Below, one piece after another: positions 52,668 to 61,473 of a DNA stretch of 64,000 nt (its first letter is position 1; every line of letters starts with the position of its first letter). The stretch lies in assembly GCA_903877135.1 (NCBI GenBank), contig CAIRCN010000058.1, positions 56,428 through 120,427 of the forward strand, given 5' to 3'. The translations under genes and the position numbers were made by a program. This DNA is from an uncultured Opitutia bacterium. Lineage in GTDB: Bacteria > Verrucomicrobiota > Verrucomicrobiia > Opitutales > Opitutaceae. The notes under the pieces are model-generated. The model had not been told where the DNA came from. It saw only the letters and a program-made list of their open reading frames with translations, and did no database searches.

Positions 52668-53911
52668 CAGCGCACTCCTTTCGCGCTTCGCGCCTCGAGC
52701 GCGGCCTCGATGGCGGCGAGCGCCGGCTCGACTGCGGCCGGCAGCGCGATGCTGCGCATCGCCGCCTCAACATCCTTCAGGCCGTGACCTGTGATCAGCA
52801 GGACGATTTGCGCTTTGCGCAGCAGACGCTTTGACCCGCGCAGTTTCTTCAGCGCGGCGACGACCGCTGAGGCGGCCGGTTCGGCGAACACACCCGTTCG
52901 GGCCGCCAGTATCCGCTGACCCTCCAGAATCTCGTCGTCGCTCACCGTGATGGAAAAGCCGCCGCTATCGAGAACGGCCCGGCGCGCCAGGTGCGCATTC
53001 GAGGGAATCGAGACCGAGATTGAGTCTGCCACCGTGTCCGGATGGGCGGCGTTCTCGTAACAACCCGTTTCGACGTAGCGGTGAATGGCATTGGACTTTT
53101 CCGCCTGCACGCACAAGAGCCGCGGCAAGCGCGGAATTAGGCCCGCAGCCTTCAGGTCGCAAAACGCCTTGTGGACGCCGCCGATGATCACCCCGTCGCC
53201 TGTGGGAACCAGAATCGCGTCCGGCACCCGCCAGTTGTTCTGCCACCAGATTTCCAGTCCAACGGTTTTTTTGCCCTCGATGGTGAGCGGGTGATAGGCG
53301 GTGTTCCGGTTCAATCCGCCGCGCTTTGCCGTGTATTCGAGCGAGAGCCGGAACGCGTCGTCATACGTGCCCTTCACGGGGACGACCGTCGCGCCGTAGA
53401 GAATCATCTGCACAAGCTTCGCCTTGGGCGCGTTCTGCGGGACAAAAATGAGGGCGCGTTTGCCGGCAGCGGCGCAAATCGCCGCGAGGGCGCTGGCGGC
53501 GTTGCCCGTCGAGGCGGCGACGATGGTTCTCTCCTTCAGACGGTTGGCCTCGGCCACGACGAGGAACGACGCCCGATCCTTGAGCGAGGCGCTGGGATTG
53601 AGCCCGTCGTTCTTGATCCAGACGCTGTCGAAGCCAAGTTCGTCTCCTAGGGCGACAGACTGGAAGAACGGCGTGTTGCCGACTGGGATCGGCGGGAAGA
53701 ATCGCTTCTCCACCGCCGAAAACAGGCTCCAGTCGGGCTTGTCCTTCCGGAATTTCTTTCGGATCGCGCCGTAGTCGAACTGCGCCTCCAGCACACCGGT
53801 CAGCGGCATGCCGGGGCGATAGTCGCGCCCGCACTGCGGGCAGAGATAGCGCACTTCCTCACGACGGAAGCGCTGCCCACAACTGCTGCACTGGTAGCGG
53901 AACCGTGGCAT
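52667..53911 (-). CDS. Threonine-synthase-like fold-type II PLP enzyme
   Basis: The 414-residue protein begins with a zinc ribbon (CSSCGQRF...CPQCGRDY) found in the short threonine synthases, followed by the PLP lysine motif NPSASLKDRASF and the phosphate loop ASTGNAASALAAI. It ends with the Gly-Leu-Lys ITGHGLKD motif of ThrC. The family makes threonine from O-phosphohomoserine, but here it sits inside a purine-like catabolic operon, so it may be a lyase with another substrate. ATG 53911 directly follows the YgeY stop; the TGA overlaps the ATG of xdhA. Confidence 0.8.
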   Translation of the reverse strand: MPRFRYQCSSCGQRFRREEVRYLCPQCGRDYRPGMPLTGVLEAQFDYGAIRKKFRKDKPDWSLFSAVEKRFFPPIPVGNTPFFQSVALGDELGFDSVWIKNDGLNPSASLKDRASFLVVAEANRLKERTIVAASTGNAASALAAICAAAGKRALIFVPQNAPKAKLVQMILYGATVVPVKGTYDDAFRLSLEYTAKRGGLNRNTAYHPLTIEGKKTVGLEIWWQNNWRVPDAILVPTGDGVIIGGVHKAFCDLKAAGLIPRLPRLLCVQAEKSNAIHRYVETGCYENAAHPDTVADSISVSIPSNAHLARRAVLDSGGFSITVSDDEILEGQRILAARTGVFAEPAASAVVAALKKLRGSKRLLRKAQIVLLITGHGLKDVEAAMRSIALPAAVEPALAAIEAALEARSAKGVR

Positions 53912-55144
53912 TTAGACCTTCCCGTTCAGCTTGGCCACGAGCGCTGCATAGAACGCCACCGCGCCGCTCAGGTGCTCGATCGGACAGGCCTCGTTAGCCG
54001 CGTGGGCAAAGACCTCGTTGCCCGGCCCGAGGCCGAAAGTCGGGATGCCATTCATGCCGGCGGTTGCGATACCGTTTGTGCTGAAGGTCCACTTGTCGAC
54101 AAGCGGCGCCTTTCCGAGGACGCCGGCATAGGCGGCGACGGCATTCTTCAGGTAGGGCGAACTCTCATCCAGCACCCAAGTCGGGTAGTATTTCTCCGTC
54201 GGATAGACTTTGCCAGTGTAGGCGGCGACCTCGTAGGTGAGCACGATGACTTTCGCGTCGGGATAGCCGGCACGCGCCGCGGCGTCCTGCACCTCGGCGA
54301 CCGCGCTCTCTTTCGTCTCACCAAACGTCAGCCGGCGGTCGAGGTGGAGGCTGGCGCCGTCGGCGACAGCGCATTGCGACGGCGAGTTGGAGGTTACCTC
54401 AGAAATCGTGACAGTGCCCTTGCCAAGGAACGGATCGTCCTTGAGCCGCTGGTTGAGCTTCTCGATCTCCAGCGCGATGCGGGCGATTTTGTAGATGGCG
54501 TTGTCGCCACGCTCCGGCGCAGAGCCGTGACAGCTCTTGCCCTTCACCTCGACGCGAATTTCCATGCGACCGCGATGGCCGCGGTAGATGTTCATGTTCG
54601 TCGGCTCGGTGATGACGACGAGTTCTGGCTTCAGTTTCTCGACGTTCAGGAGGTATTGCCAGCAGAGGCCGTCGCAATCCTCCTCCATGACCGTGGCGGT
54701 GAACAGCACCGTGAACTGGTCGTTCAGGCCAAGTTCCTTGATTAGCTTGCCGGCGTGAATCATCGTCGCAACGCCGCCCTTCTGATCCACCGTGCCGCGA
54801 CCCCAAATCTGCCCATCCTTCACAAACGGCCTGAAGGGATCGAATTTCCACTGCGACAAGTCGCCCGGATAAACGGTGTCCACATGGCCGTCGAACGCGA
54901 TGACGCGTTTGCCCTTGCCGATGCGGCCGATGATGTTGCCGAGGCCGTCGATCTTGATGCCGTCGAAACCGATCGCCTTCATCTCCTTCTTGATGAGGGC
55001 GATGGCGTTCTTCTCCTTGGAGGAGAATGACTGCGTCCGCACGAGGTCCGCGAGGAAGCGAGTAGTATCTTTCTCCATCGCCTTGGCGCGTTTATGGATC
55101 AGGTCGTAGGTGATCGGGGTGGTTGCCTGCTTCTTGGTTTTCAT
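53912..55144 (-). CDS. ygeY: YgeY family M20 metallohydrolase
   Basis: From ATG 55144 this 410-residue M20 enzyme matches YgeY (annotated as a selenium-metabolism-linked hydrolase). Zinc ligands are in IAFDGHVDTVYPGD, GRGTVDQKGGVATMI and the MEEDCDGLCW Glu pair, with later ERGDNAIY and the C-terminal NEVFAHAANEACPIEHL His. In purine breakdown such enzymes are linked to hydrolysis of a ureido (N-carbamoyl) amino acid. A GTG 18 bases upstream is an alternative start. The gene starts two bases after ssnA and ends directly before the ThrC-like gene. Confidence 0.92.
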   Translation of the reverse strand: MKTKKQATTPITYDLIHKRAKAMEKDTTRFLADLVRTQSFSSKEKNAIALIKKEMKAIGFDGIKIDGLGNIIGRIGKGKRVIAFDGHVDTVYPGDLSQWKFDPFRPFVKDGQIWGRGTVDQKGGVATMIHAGKLIKELGLNDQFTVLFTATVMEEDCDGLCWQYLLNVEKLKPELVVITEPTNMNIYRGHRGRMEIRVEVKGKSCHGSAPERGDNAIYKIARIALEIEKLNQRLKDDPFLGKGTVTISEVTSNSPSQCAVADGASLHLDRRLTFGETKESAVAEVQDAAARAGYPDAKVIVLTYEVAAYTGKVYPTEKYYPTWVLDESSPYLKNAVAAYAGVLGKAPLVDKWTFSTNGIATAGMNGIPTFGLGPGNEVFAHAANEACPIEHLSGAVAFYAALVAKLNGKV

Positions 55145-55146
55145 GG

Positions 55147-56478
55147 TTAAATTCGTTTCCACAGCGCCGCAGCCAGCTCGCGGGCGCGGGCGTTGATCCG
55201 CGCCTCATCGAGGTCCAGCGCGAGTTTCCGGTTCTCCATCAGCACGCGTCCACCGACGATGGTCGTGTCCGCCTCGGTCTGCGAAATCCCGAACACGAGG
55301 TGCCCGAGCACGTTTCCGCTCTCCAGCGGAGTGGGCGAGTCGTAATCAAAAATCGCGATGTCCCCGGCCCCGCCCTCGGCAATCTCGCCGAGACGCAGAC
55401 CGAAGATACGTTCGGCGATCTTCGGGTTACCGGCCAACAGTGCGCTCGTCGTCTCGCGAAAACCGACGGACGGGTTCTCCGAACGCAGGTGCTGCCCCCA
55501 AAGCGCCACCCGCAGTTCCTCAAGCATGTTTGTCGTCATCGCATCGGTGCCGAGACCGACCAGCGCGCCGCGCTGCACGAGTTCGATGACGTTCGCCACC
55601 CCGACCGCGTTGTTCATGTTCGACTGCGGATTGTGGACGACGGCGGTTTTCGTTCCGGCGAGCAGGTCCATTTCACGGCGGTTGACGTGGATGCAGTGCG
55701 CGGCGATGGAGCGCGCGCCGAGGATTTCAAATTGCTTCAACCGATCGACCACACGTCGACCACAGTGGCGCAGCGTCCAATCCTGATCGCTCTGCGCCTC
55801 CGCCACATGGATGTGGAATCCCGTGCGCAGTTCGCGGCCGATCGCGGATGCCCGCTCCAGCGTGGCGGCGGAAAGCGTGAATGAAGCATGCAGTCCGAAC
55901 AGCGCCTTCACCTGCGAGTCGCCCTGCTGCTGGCAGCGCCGGATAAACCCCGCATTCTCCGCCAGACCTTCCCCGGCAATGCGCGCACCGTCACGGTCGG
56001 ACAGCTCGTAGCAAAGGCAGGCGCGCAACCCGGTCTGGCGCACGGCGCGTTCGATCGCCAGCAGCGATCCGGGCACTGCCTTAGGGCTCGCATGGTGGTC
56101 AATGAGTGTCGTCGTGCCGTGTCGGATCGAGCCGAGGAGCGCGACCAGTGCACTCGCATAGCAATCTTCGGTGGTTAGCGCGGAATCCAGACGCCACCAG
56201 AGGTTCTTGAGCACCGCGTTGAAATCCCGCGACGGTTTCGCCTTGGTCAGACCGCGGGCGAAACTGCTGTAGAAGTGCGTGTGCGCGTTGATGAAACCCG
56301 GCAGGACAACCTTGCCCGTGGCATCGATGCGTTTGCCCCGGAAATTCCTGATCGCCGCCTTCGGTGCGACCTTGGCCACTAGGCCATCCACGATCAAAAC
56401 CGAATAGCCGGGCAGAACCTTCGAGGTCTTACCCAAGGTAAGCACGGTTCCGTTTTCGATGAGCAAGGGCTTCGGCAT
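55147..56478 (-). CDS. ssnA: SsnA-like amidohydrolase
   Basis: The 443-residue amidohydrolase is close in length to E. coli SsnA (442). Metal and catalytic motifs: PGFINAHTHFYSSFARGL (H-x-H), GTTTLIDHHASP, FHIHVAEAQSDQ, IAAHCIHVN and GLGTDAMTTNMLEE, the pattern of guanine deaminase/chlorohydrolase-type enzymes. Its place among yge genes suggests deamination or ring opening of a heterocycle. ATG 56478 lies four bases after the upstream gene; ATG 56493 would overlap it. The longer frame to 56718 is antisense-like and rejected. Confidence 0.9.
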   Translation of the reverse strand: MPKPLLIENGTVLTLGKTSKVLPGYSVLIVDGLVAKVAPKAAIRNFRGKRIDATGKVVLPGFINAHTHFYSSFARGLTKAKPSRDFNAVLKNLWWRLDSALTTEDCYASALVALLGSIRHGTTTLIDHHASPKAVPGSLLAIERAVRQTGLRACLCYELSDRDGARIAGEGLAENAGFIRRCQQQGDSQVKALFGLHASFTLSAATLERASAIGRELRTGFHIHVAEAQSDQDWTLRHCGRRVVDRLKQFEILGARSIAAHCIHVNRREMDLLAGTKTAVVHNPQSNMNNAVGVANVIELVQRGALVGLGTDAMTTNMLEELRVALWGQHLRSENPSVGFRETTSALLAGNPKIAERIFGLRLGEIAEGGAGDIAIFDYDSPTPLESGNVLGHLVFGISQTEADTTIVGGRVLMENRKLALDLDEARINARARELAAALWKRI

Positions 56479-56482
56479 GAGG

Positions 56483-58969
56483 TCAGCCTTCATGCAACGC
56501 GGCCAGTTCCTGCGGTGAGCGGTTGCGCATCGAAAGTGCGCCGGCAAAACATTTCTGCGCGCAGAGCGAGCAGCCGACGCAATGGCTCGGATCGAAAGTC
56601 GGGACGCCGCGGCCATCAAGCGCAATGGCCTGATAGGGGCAGCGAACACAGTTGCCGCAGTGCTGGCAAAGTTCGGCGACGACTTGCGGAAGTTTCTTGG
56701 TCGGCGAGAGTGCGCCAAAGTCGGTGATGGGATTCGGCAGCGCCGAGCCGATCAGTTCCTTTACCGAGCCAAACCCGCGCTCCTGTATCAGATAGCTGAG
56801 GCCGGAATGGAGTTCATCCACGTAGCCGAGACCATACTTCATCACCGCGGTGCAGAATTGGACGGTTTGCGCGCCGAGGGCGAGGAAGTTGGCGGCGTCC
56901 TTGTAGGTCATCGCGCCGCCGTTGCCGGAGATGGCGATGCCGGTGCCCGAAACCTTGGCGAGCGTGAGATTGCTGATCGGTAGGACGCCCTCGCCTGACA
57001 TGCCGATGACGACGCCCTCCTCCCAATGGCGGCCGAGCGCCGGGCGGAAGGCGAGCGAGGGAAAACTGTTCGCCAGCGTGACACCCGCCTTCTTCTGCGG
57101 ATAACGGGCGAAGACACGCTGAATCGCCGTGATGATCGGCTGGATCGCAGTGACGGCGGCCGTGAGCTTGAAGAGCTTCGGGTTGTCGTCGTCGCTCGCC
57201 TGCATGACCCAATCGATGATCTTGGCGGTGAGTTCAGCGTCTTGCGAAACGACATCGCCATGCGTGCCGTCGCCGCCTTGCGGGCAGGAAAGGCTGTATT
57301 CGATGCCCATCGCGCCGGCTTCCTGCAGCTTGCGGGTATTCGCCTGCCAGACGCGTCTATCCTCCTCGTCGCGCCCGGTGACCGGCCCACCCGTGGATGC
57401 CAGCGTCAGTCGATGGGGAAACTCCCGCACCAATTGACCTATTTCCCGGCAGACGCGGTCGAGCGGATGGGCGGAAACGTTGTCGCAGTTGCCGTAGGTC
57501 GAGCGCGTGAGCGTGAACATGTAGCCGGCCGGAATGTGGATCGGCACGCCGTCGAACGCGGTCTTCATCACGCCGCCAGACCAGCCGCGCTCGTAGGCAT
57601 TGCGCATCTGCTCGTAGCCATCCGTATGCGGCGCGGCGGAGAGCAGGAACGGCGAGCGGATCCTGCGGCCGAAGAACTCCGCATCGAGCGACACGGGGTG
57701 CAGCGGCACGCCCGCCAGGATGATCCGACTCTTGGCGCGATTCTTAAACTTCGGACGCGCCTCACCGCGCACGAACGCGTCGGCCTCGGCGGCGGCGTTC
57801 TTGCCGCTTGCGACCGACTCCACGACGGTCGCCGCACCAAGGACCATGTCGCCGGCGTAGAAGACTCCCCGCGCCTTGGTGACGGGCAGTTTCGACCGGC
57901 TGCCGATCGCCGAAATCACGAGGTCGACCTCGCGGACAATAGGCGATTCCTTGGCGCTGACCACGAAATTTTCCGGACGCGACACCTTGCCCGCGGGAAG
58001 CGTCATGCGTGCAATCCGAAGTCCGGTGACGTGTTTGCCCCGGTGAACCACTGCGAGCGGCTTGGAACAACTGGTGATCTCGACTCCGTGCCGCAGCAGC
58101 AGGTCGCGCTCATACTGCGTCAGCGGCATGTCCTGCTGCCGGCGGCGATAGACCAGCTCGACCGAGGCCGCACCGAGTCGCTTGGCCATCGTCGCGCAAT
58201 CCGCCGCCACAGCGCCACCGCCGAGGACGACGACCTTCTTGCCTTTGAGTTTGAGCTTCCTTTGGTTCACCAGAAACGTCTGCCATGCCAAGGCGAGTTC
58301 CTCGCCGGGGATGTTGAGCTTGATGGGCTCGCTCACGCCGGCGCACACCACGATGGCATCATGTTTCGCCAGCAGTGTTTCAGGAGCGGCAACGGCATTG
58401 CCGTGCTTGAACTCCACCTCACCAAGGCTCTTGAGAAAGGCGAGATCGGCACGGACGATTCGTTTATCCAGGCGAAAGTCGGGAATGAGATTCATCGCCC
58501 CGCCGGAGCGTTTCTGCTGCTCGTAAACTGTGACGCGGTAGCCGCGCTGCGCAAGCACGCTCGCCGCGCCCAACCCCGCCGGGCCTGCGCCGACAACACC
58601 AACGGTTTTGCCGTTCAACTCGGCGCGCCGGAATTTTGCCATACCGACTTCGTTGGCCCGTTTCAAGACAGCGGCTTGCACGGCGGGAATCTCGATCGGC
58701 CGATCGAATGTCCGCCGCGAACACGCCTTCATGCAAAAATATTCTGGACAGACGACACCACAAATCCATCCGAGCGGGTTCGCGCCCATGATCATCGCCG
58801 CCGAACGCCTCAAATCGGACTTCCCGCCGACACGAGCAGCCATGATGAAGTCCGCGGGCGAACAATGCGCTGGGCAGGCTTCCTGACAGGGTTTCTCCTC
58901 GCAAAAGACGCAGCGATCCAGCTCCGCCTGGAGTTGGGCGCTGGTGAGGGGTTCTGCGTCCGTGTTCAT
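56483..58969 (-). CDS. Dihydropyrimidine-dehydrogenase-like NAD(P)H/flavin/Fe-S fusion protein
   Basis: At 828 residues the protein has the DPD (PreT-PreA fusion) layout: an N-terminal Fe-S helical domain with CVFCEEKPCQEACPAHC and CGVVCPEYFCMKAC, two Rossmann folds (VGVVGAGPAGLGAASVL for FAD, VVVLGGGAVAADCATM for NAD(P)H), a dihydroorotate-dehydrogenase-like FMN barrel with the active-site Cys in YSLSCPQGGDG, and a C-terminal double [4Fe-4S] ferredoxin (CQHCGNCVRCPYQAI, CVGCSLCAQKC). DPD reduces uracil/thymine. It is about 200 residues shorter than mammalian DPD (1025). As first gene of the operon it may reduce a ring intermediate or be the electron partner of XdhAC. Confidence 0.88.
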   Translation of the reverse strand: MNTDAEPLTSAQLQAELDRCVFCEEKPCQEACPAHCSPADFIMAARVGGKSDLRRSAAMIMGANPLGWICGVVCPEYFCMKACSRRTFDRPIEIPAVQAAVLKRANEVGMAKFRRAELNGKTVGVVGAGPAGLGAASVLAQRGYRVTVYEQQKRSGGAMNLIPDFRLDKRIVRADLAFLKSLGEVEFKHGNAVAAPETLLAKHDAIVVCAGVSEPIKLNIPGEELALAWQTFLVNQRKLKLKGKKVVVLGGGAVAADCATMAKRLGAASVELVYRRRQQDMPLTQYERDLLLRHGVEITSCSKPLAVVHRGKHVTGLRIARMTLPAGKVSRPENFVVSAKESPIVREVDLVISAIGSRSKLPVTKARGVFYAGDMVLGAATVVESVASGKNAAAEADAFVRGEARPKFKNRAKSRIILAGVPLHPVSLDAEFFGRRIRSPFLLSAAPHTDGYEQMRNAYERGWSGGVMKTAFDGVPIHIPAGYMFTLTRSTYGNCDNVSAHPLDRVCREIGQLVREFPHRLTLASTGGPVTGRDEEDRRVWQANTRKLQEAGAMGIEYSLSCPQGGDGTHGDVVSQDAELTAKIIDWVMQASDDDNPKLFKLTAAVTAIQPIITAIQRVFARYPQKKAGVTLANSFPSLAFRPALGRHWEEGVVIGMSGEGVLPISNLTLAKVSGTGIAISGNGGAMTYKDAANFLALGAQTVQFCTAVMKYGLGYVDELHSGLSYLIQERGFGSVKELIGSALPNPITDFGALSPTKKLPQVVAELCQHCGNCVRCPYQAIALDGRGVPTFDPSHCVGCSLCAQKCFAGALSMRNRSPQELAALHEG

Positions 58970-59374
58970 CTTGGGCCGTTGTTGGCCGCTGGGACTATTA
59001 TGACCCTATTTTGAGGACAGCCCACCCGTTTATTGCCATTCACTCCGCTTCTGTTGCTTTGCAAGGCCCCAACAAAGGTTGACAGAGAGGCGCGCCGGGG
59101 GTTGCCCCGCTATCGTTTCCACAAGCGCTAGCCCGGTTATTTCATACGTGAACTGATTTTTTCGATTTTTCTGACGACAGATATGGCAAGAGCGGGCCGT
59201 CGTCCGGTTTTTTTGCAGTTGTCGTGGTCTGGCTGCGAGGCCGGTTCGAAAACGGCGTTTTTCGGCAGTGCGTGCCGACGCTCCGCCGCCCCGACGAGAT
59301 TTGCGCACCGGTTTTGGGGCAGAGGGCCTCTGCGGCTATCCGTCCGCGGGCGCCAGCTGCATCAGCCGAGCGTG
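58970..59374. other. Upstream region of the yge-type operon, no gene
   Basis: No gene is seen. The first 150 bases should hold the promoter of the minus-strand operon; a TCATAAT hexamer-like element lies about 30 bases before the operon start on that strand, without a good -35. The rest continues into decayed transposase sequence. Confidence 0.4.
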
Positions 59375-59790
59375 CCAGAGCCGAAACAAATCCGGCCGCG
59401 GATAGGCCGCTGCTGAGCTGGATATACAAGCGCCGCACGCTGACCGTCACCCGCGCCGCCACCTTCAAGAGCTTCACCCGGACGCTGCCCACCGTCGCCC
59501 GGGCCAGCTCCGTCCCGTGACAGCCCAAGGCGCGCAGCCGTTCCTTGAGCAGATACGCGAAACTTGCCAGCCACAAGCGCAGTTGGTTGCTCGCCAGAAA
59601 ATGGGTGCTCAACTTGCCGCTTCCAAATCTAGCACCTGCTGCTTGAGCAGGTTTTCCATCTCCCCGCGCGCTCAACATAGCTCTTCATACAGCCGCTGTG
59701 GCGTAAAACGCTTCCGGTCCTCGTCCCCCTTGAACCCTTGGACCGGCAGTTTCGGTCACGATGAGTAGCGCGGGTTGTCGCCTCCCGCCA
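59375..59790 (-). pseudogene. Decayed IS1380-type transposase, C-terminal remnant
   Basis: Minus-strand translation in shifting frames gives recognisable IS1380 C-terminal blocks: QRLYEELC, then a stop, ARGEMENLLKQQVLDLEA, a frameshift, and LSTHFLASNQLRLWLASFAY, HGTELARATVGSVRVKLLKV and RVTVSVRRLYIQLSS. At least one stop and one frameshift interrupt it, and the N-terminal two thirds, with the catalytic DDE residues, are not seen. It is a dead remnant and marks past IS activity next to the operon. Terminal inverted repeats were not found. Confidence 0.75.
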
Positions 59791-60045
59791 GCTTCCTGGA
59801 GATAGCGCCGCCACGTCGGACTTATCGGTCAGGGCGCTAAGCGCGCAATGAGGCACGCTATCCGCGCCCTTCTAGTGTTGAAACGCCGACGGACAGGGCT
59901 GGCCGAGGCGACGGCGAGCCTTGGACTCCGGCGTGAAGCGCAAGCCGATTTCTCGTATTAGTGGAGCGAATTAGATCCACACTGGGCGCTTCATTGTGCG
60001 CCAGGGTCTGGGCAAATCGCAGCGCGCGTGTATGTTTTGTGTCCT
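59791..60045. other. No gene seen
   Basis: These 255 bases hold no supported gene. They are probably further decayed mobile-element sequence or the leader of the YbaB-like gene. Confidence 0.35.
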
Positions 60046-60330
60046 ATGCTCGGGTTTCTTCATCGTCCCTTATCAACGCAGTGCTCGATCGACACACTTC
60101 AAGCAGTGCTCGACACAAAGGTCATGGAGGTTGCGGATGGCGGCGGAATGGTGCTGGTCACGGTGACCGGAACCGGCCGGATTAAGGCCATCACGATTGA
60201 CCCGGCGTTGCTCAAATGGGGAGCGAAGGTTGTCTCTGATTCCGTCCTCGGGGCGGTGCAACAGGCGGCCAGTCAGGCCCGCGAGTTTAGGGACACCGAA
60301 ATGCGCGAGCGGATGGGCCTGCCAGACTGA
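60046..60330 (+). CDS. YbaB/EbfC-like nucleoid protein with atypical N-terminus
   Basis: The C-terminal 75 residues (from LQAVLDTKVMEVADGGGMVL, including VTVTGTGRIKAITIDPALL and a final GLPD) match YbaB/EbfC, a small dimeric DNA-binding nucleoid protein. The first 20-25 residues from ATG 60046 (MLGFLHRPLSTQ) do not form the usual M/K/Q-rich N-terminal helix (LMKQAQKMQ type), and the gene lies between a dead transposase and non-coding DNA. It may be a decayed or rearranged copy; a second, intact ybaB would be expected elsewhere in the genome. Not next to dnaX or recR, its usual neighbours. Confidence 0.6.
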   Translation: MLGFLHRPLSTQCSIDTLQAVLDTKVMEVADGGGMVLVTVTGTGRIKAITIDPALLKWGAKVVSDSVLGAVQQAASQAREFRDTEMRERMGLPD

Positions 60331-60948
60331 ATCGGTAGGGAATTAGCCCATAAGGTTTCGGCTACCTTCCAGCTGCGTCGCTTGGAGTTTGCCAAGACTG
60401 CAGTTCAGCGCAGATCCAAGTCCTTTTGTTCGGCGAGATACTTGAGAAGGTGAACCTCACCTGCCAACTGTAGCACGGTGATTGCCGGCATGCCAAGTGG
60501 TGAAGAACGCGCCAGGCTGCCTCACGGCTAACGGCCATCGAACTCATGCCAACTCGTGTTCTCAATCCAACCTCTCAGCAACACCTCGTAATGGGCGTTC
60601 ACCTAATGGTGGCGCGCAATGTTTTTGGTTGGATGGTAGGGCAGCAAGTTAATGGTGGCATCGATCTCTAAGCCAATACCGACAAAGAGGGATCCTTAGA
60701 AAACAAAAAATCCAGCTGCGGGCTGAAATTAGCAGCAACCACTGGTTCGAAATTAAACCGCGTTCGGCAATACCAACCGAACCACGTTTTGAGGGCCGGT
60801 CTATCAATCAAGAAAAAATTGCCGGCGCAGTCATTCATTTTGACCGATTCCCCTAGGAAATTGATTTTCGCTATTATAAATAATTAAACTACAATGTTTA
60901 ATGCCGCACCAAGGAGTTGTGGCCTACGTTTTGCTTTTTGCTGTCTGC
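60331..60948. other. Long non-coding stretch with AT-rich 3' end
   Basis: No gene is supported in these 618 bases. A short minus-strand ORF (60362-60565) shows no family. The last part (about 60840-60900) is clearly AT-rich, unlike the rest of the window, with TATTATAAAT and TACAAT hexamers, and probably carries the promoter of the gene pair that follows. A GG-N10-GC element (TGGCCTACGTTTTGCT, 60920-60935) has sigma-54-like form. Confidence 0.45.
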
Positions 60949-61452
60949 ATGACAAAAGCCAGTTTCACCGAGCATGTAGCTCCACTCACGCGCACCGCCG
61001 AAGAATTGTGGTGGGCGATTGAGGTGTCGGTGAGAGAAGCGTGTGTGCTGCGCATCGAGAGACGCGAGCCGGAGGCAATCATGATCCTGCAGCAGGAGTT
61101 GCCCCAGTTGATTGAGCCGTGGTCACGGAACACGGGTCTTCCGAGCGCGGTTTGCCAGCAAAAGTTGCGTCTCCTATTTACACGTGTGCAGCAAGAAGTG
61201 GCGACAGCGTTAGTCTGCAAGCGACTTGTTCTACAGTCAATCGCTCCGGGCAAGGGACGCCACGGCGAAATGTCCGAATCGGTGCATGTTAACCGAAATG
61301 TTCCGCTCGACGATATCCCGGACATGCTCGACGCCCTCGAAGAGGGCGAGCGCACCGCGGCGTTTCGCCGCCAACACTTTCATTCCGCTGCTCATCGGCC
61401 ACTCCTGGCCGCAGCAGGGAATCGATCCCTGTCAGCGTCCACAATCCACTAA
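60949..61452 (+). CDS. Hypothetical protein upstream of the actin-like gene
   Basis: From ATG 60949 the protein has 167 residues; an ATG at 60901 would add 16 hydrophobic residues (VVAYVLLFAVC), which could instead be a short signal or membrane anchor. The body is helical and charged (RTAEELWWAIEVSVREACVL, QQELPQLIEPWS, QQKLRLLFTRVQQEV), with no family recognised. It lies 21 bases before the MamK-like actin gene on the same strand, so it is probably co-expressed and could be its regulator or partner. The last 15 residues may be less certain. Confidence 0.6.
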   Translation: MTKASFTEHVAPLTRTAEELWWAIEVSVREACVLRIERREPEAIMILQQELPQLIEPWSRNTGLPSAVCQQKLRLLFTRVQQEVATALVCKRLVLQSIAPGKGRHGEMSESVHVNRNVPLDDIPDMLDALEEGERTAAFRRQHFHSAAHRPLLAAAGNRSLSASTIH

Positions 61453-61473
61453 TCCATAACCCAGATCATAGTC

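Noticed and set aside
57026..59014. 662-codon ORF on the plus strand
   Set aside because: It is antisense to the DPD-like gene, whose domains are all recognisable; the plus-strand translation is Arg/His/Asp-rich with no family, typical of a high-GC shadow.
61405..61432. tRNA T-arm-like hairpin (CAGGG and CCCTG arms)
   Set aside because: No TTCRA loop, no acceptor stem or anticodon arm around it; it lies inside the hypothetical gene.
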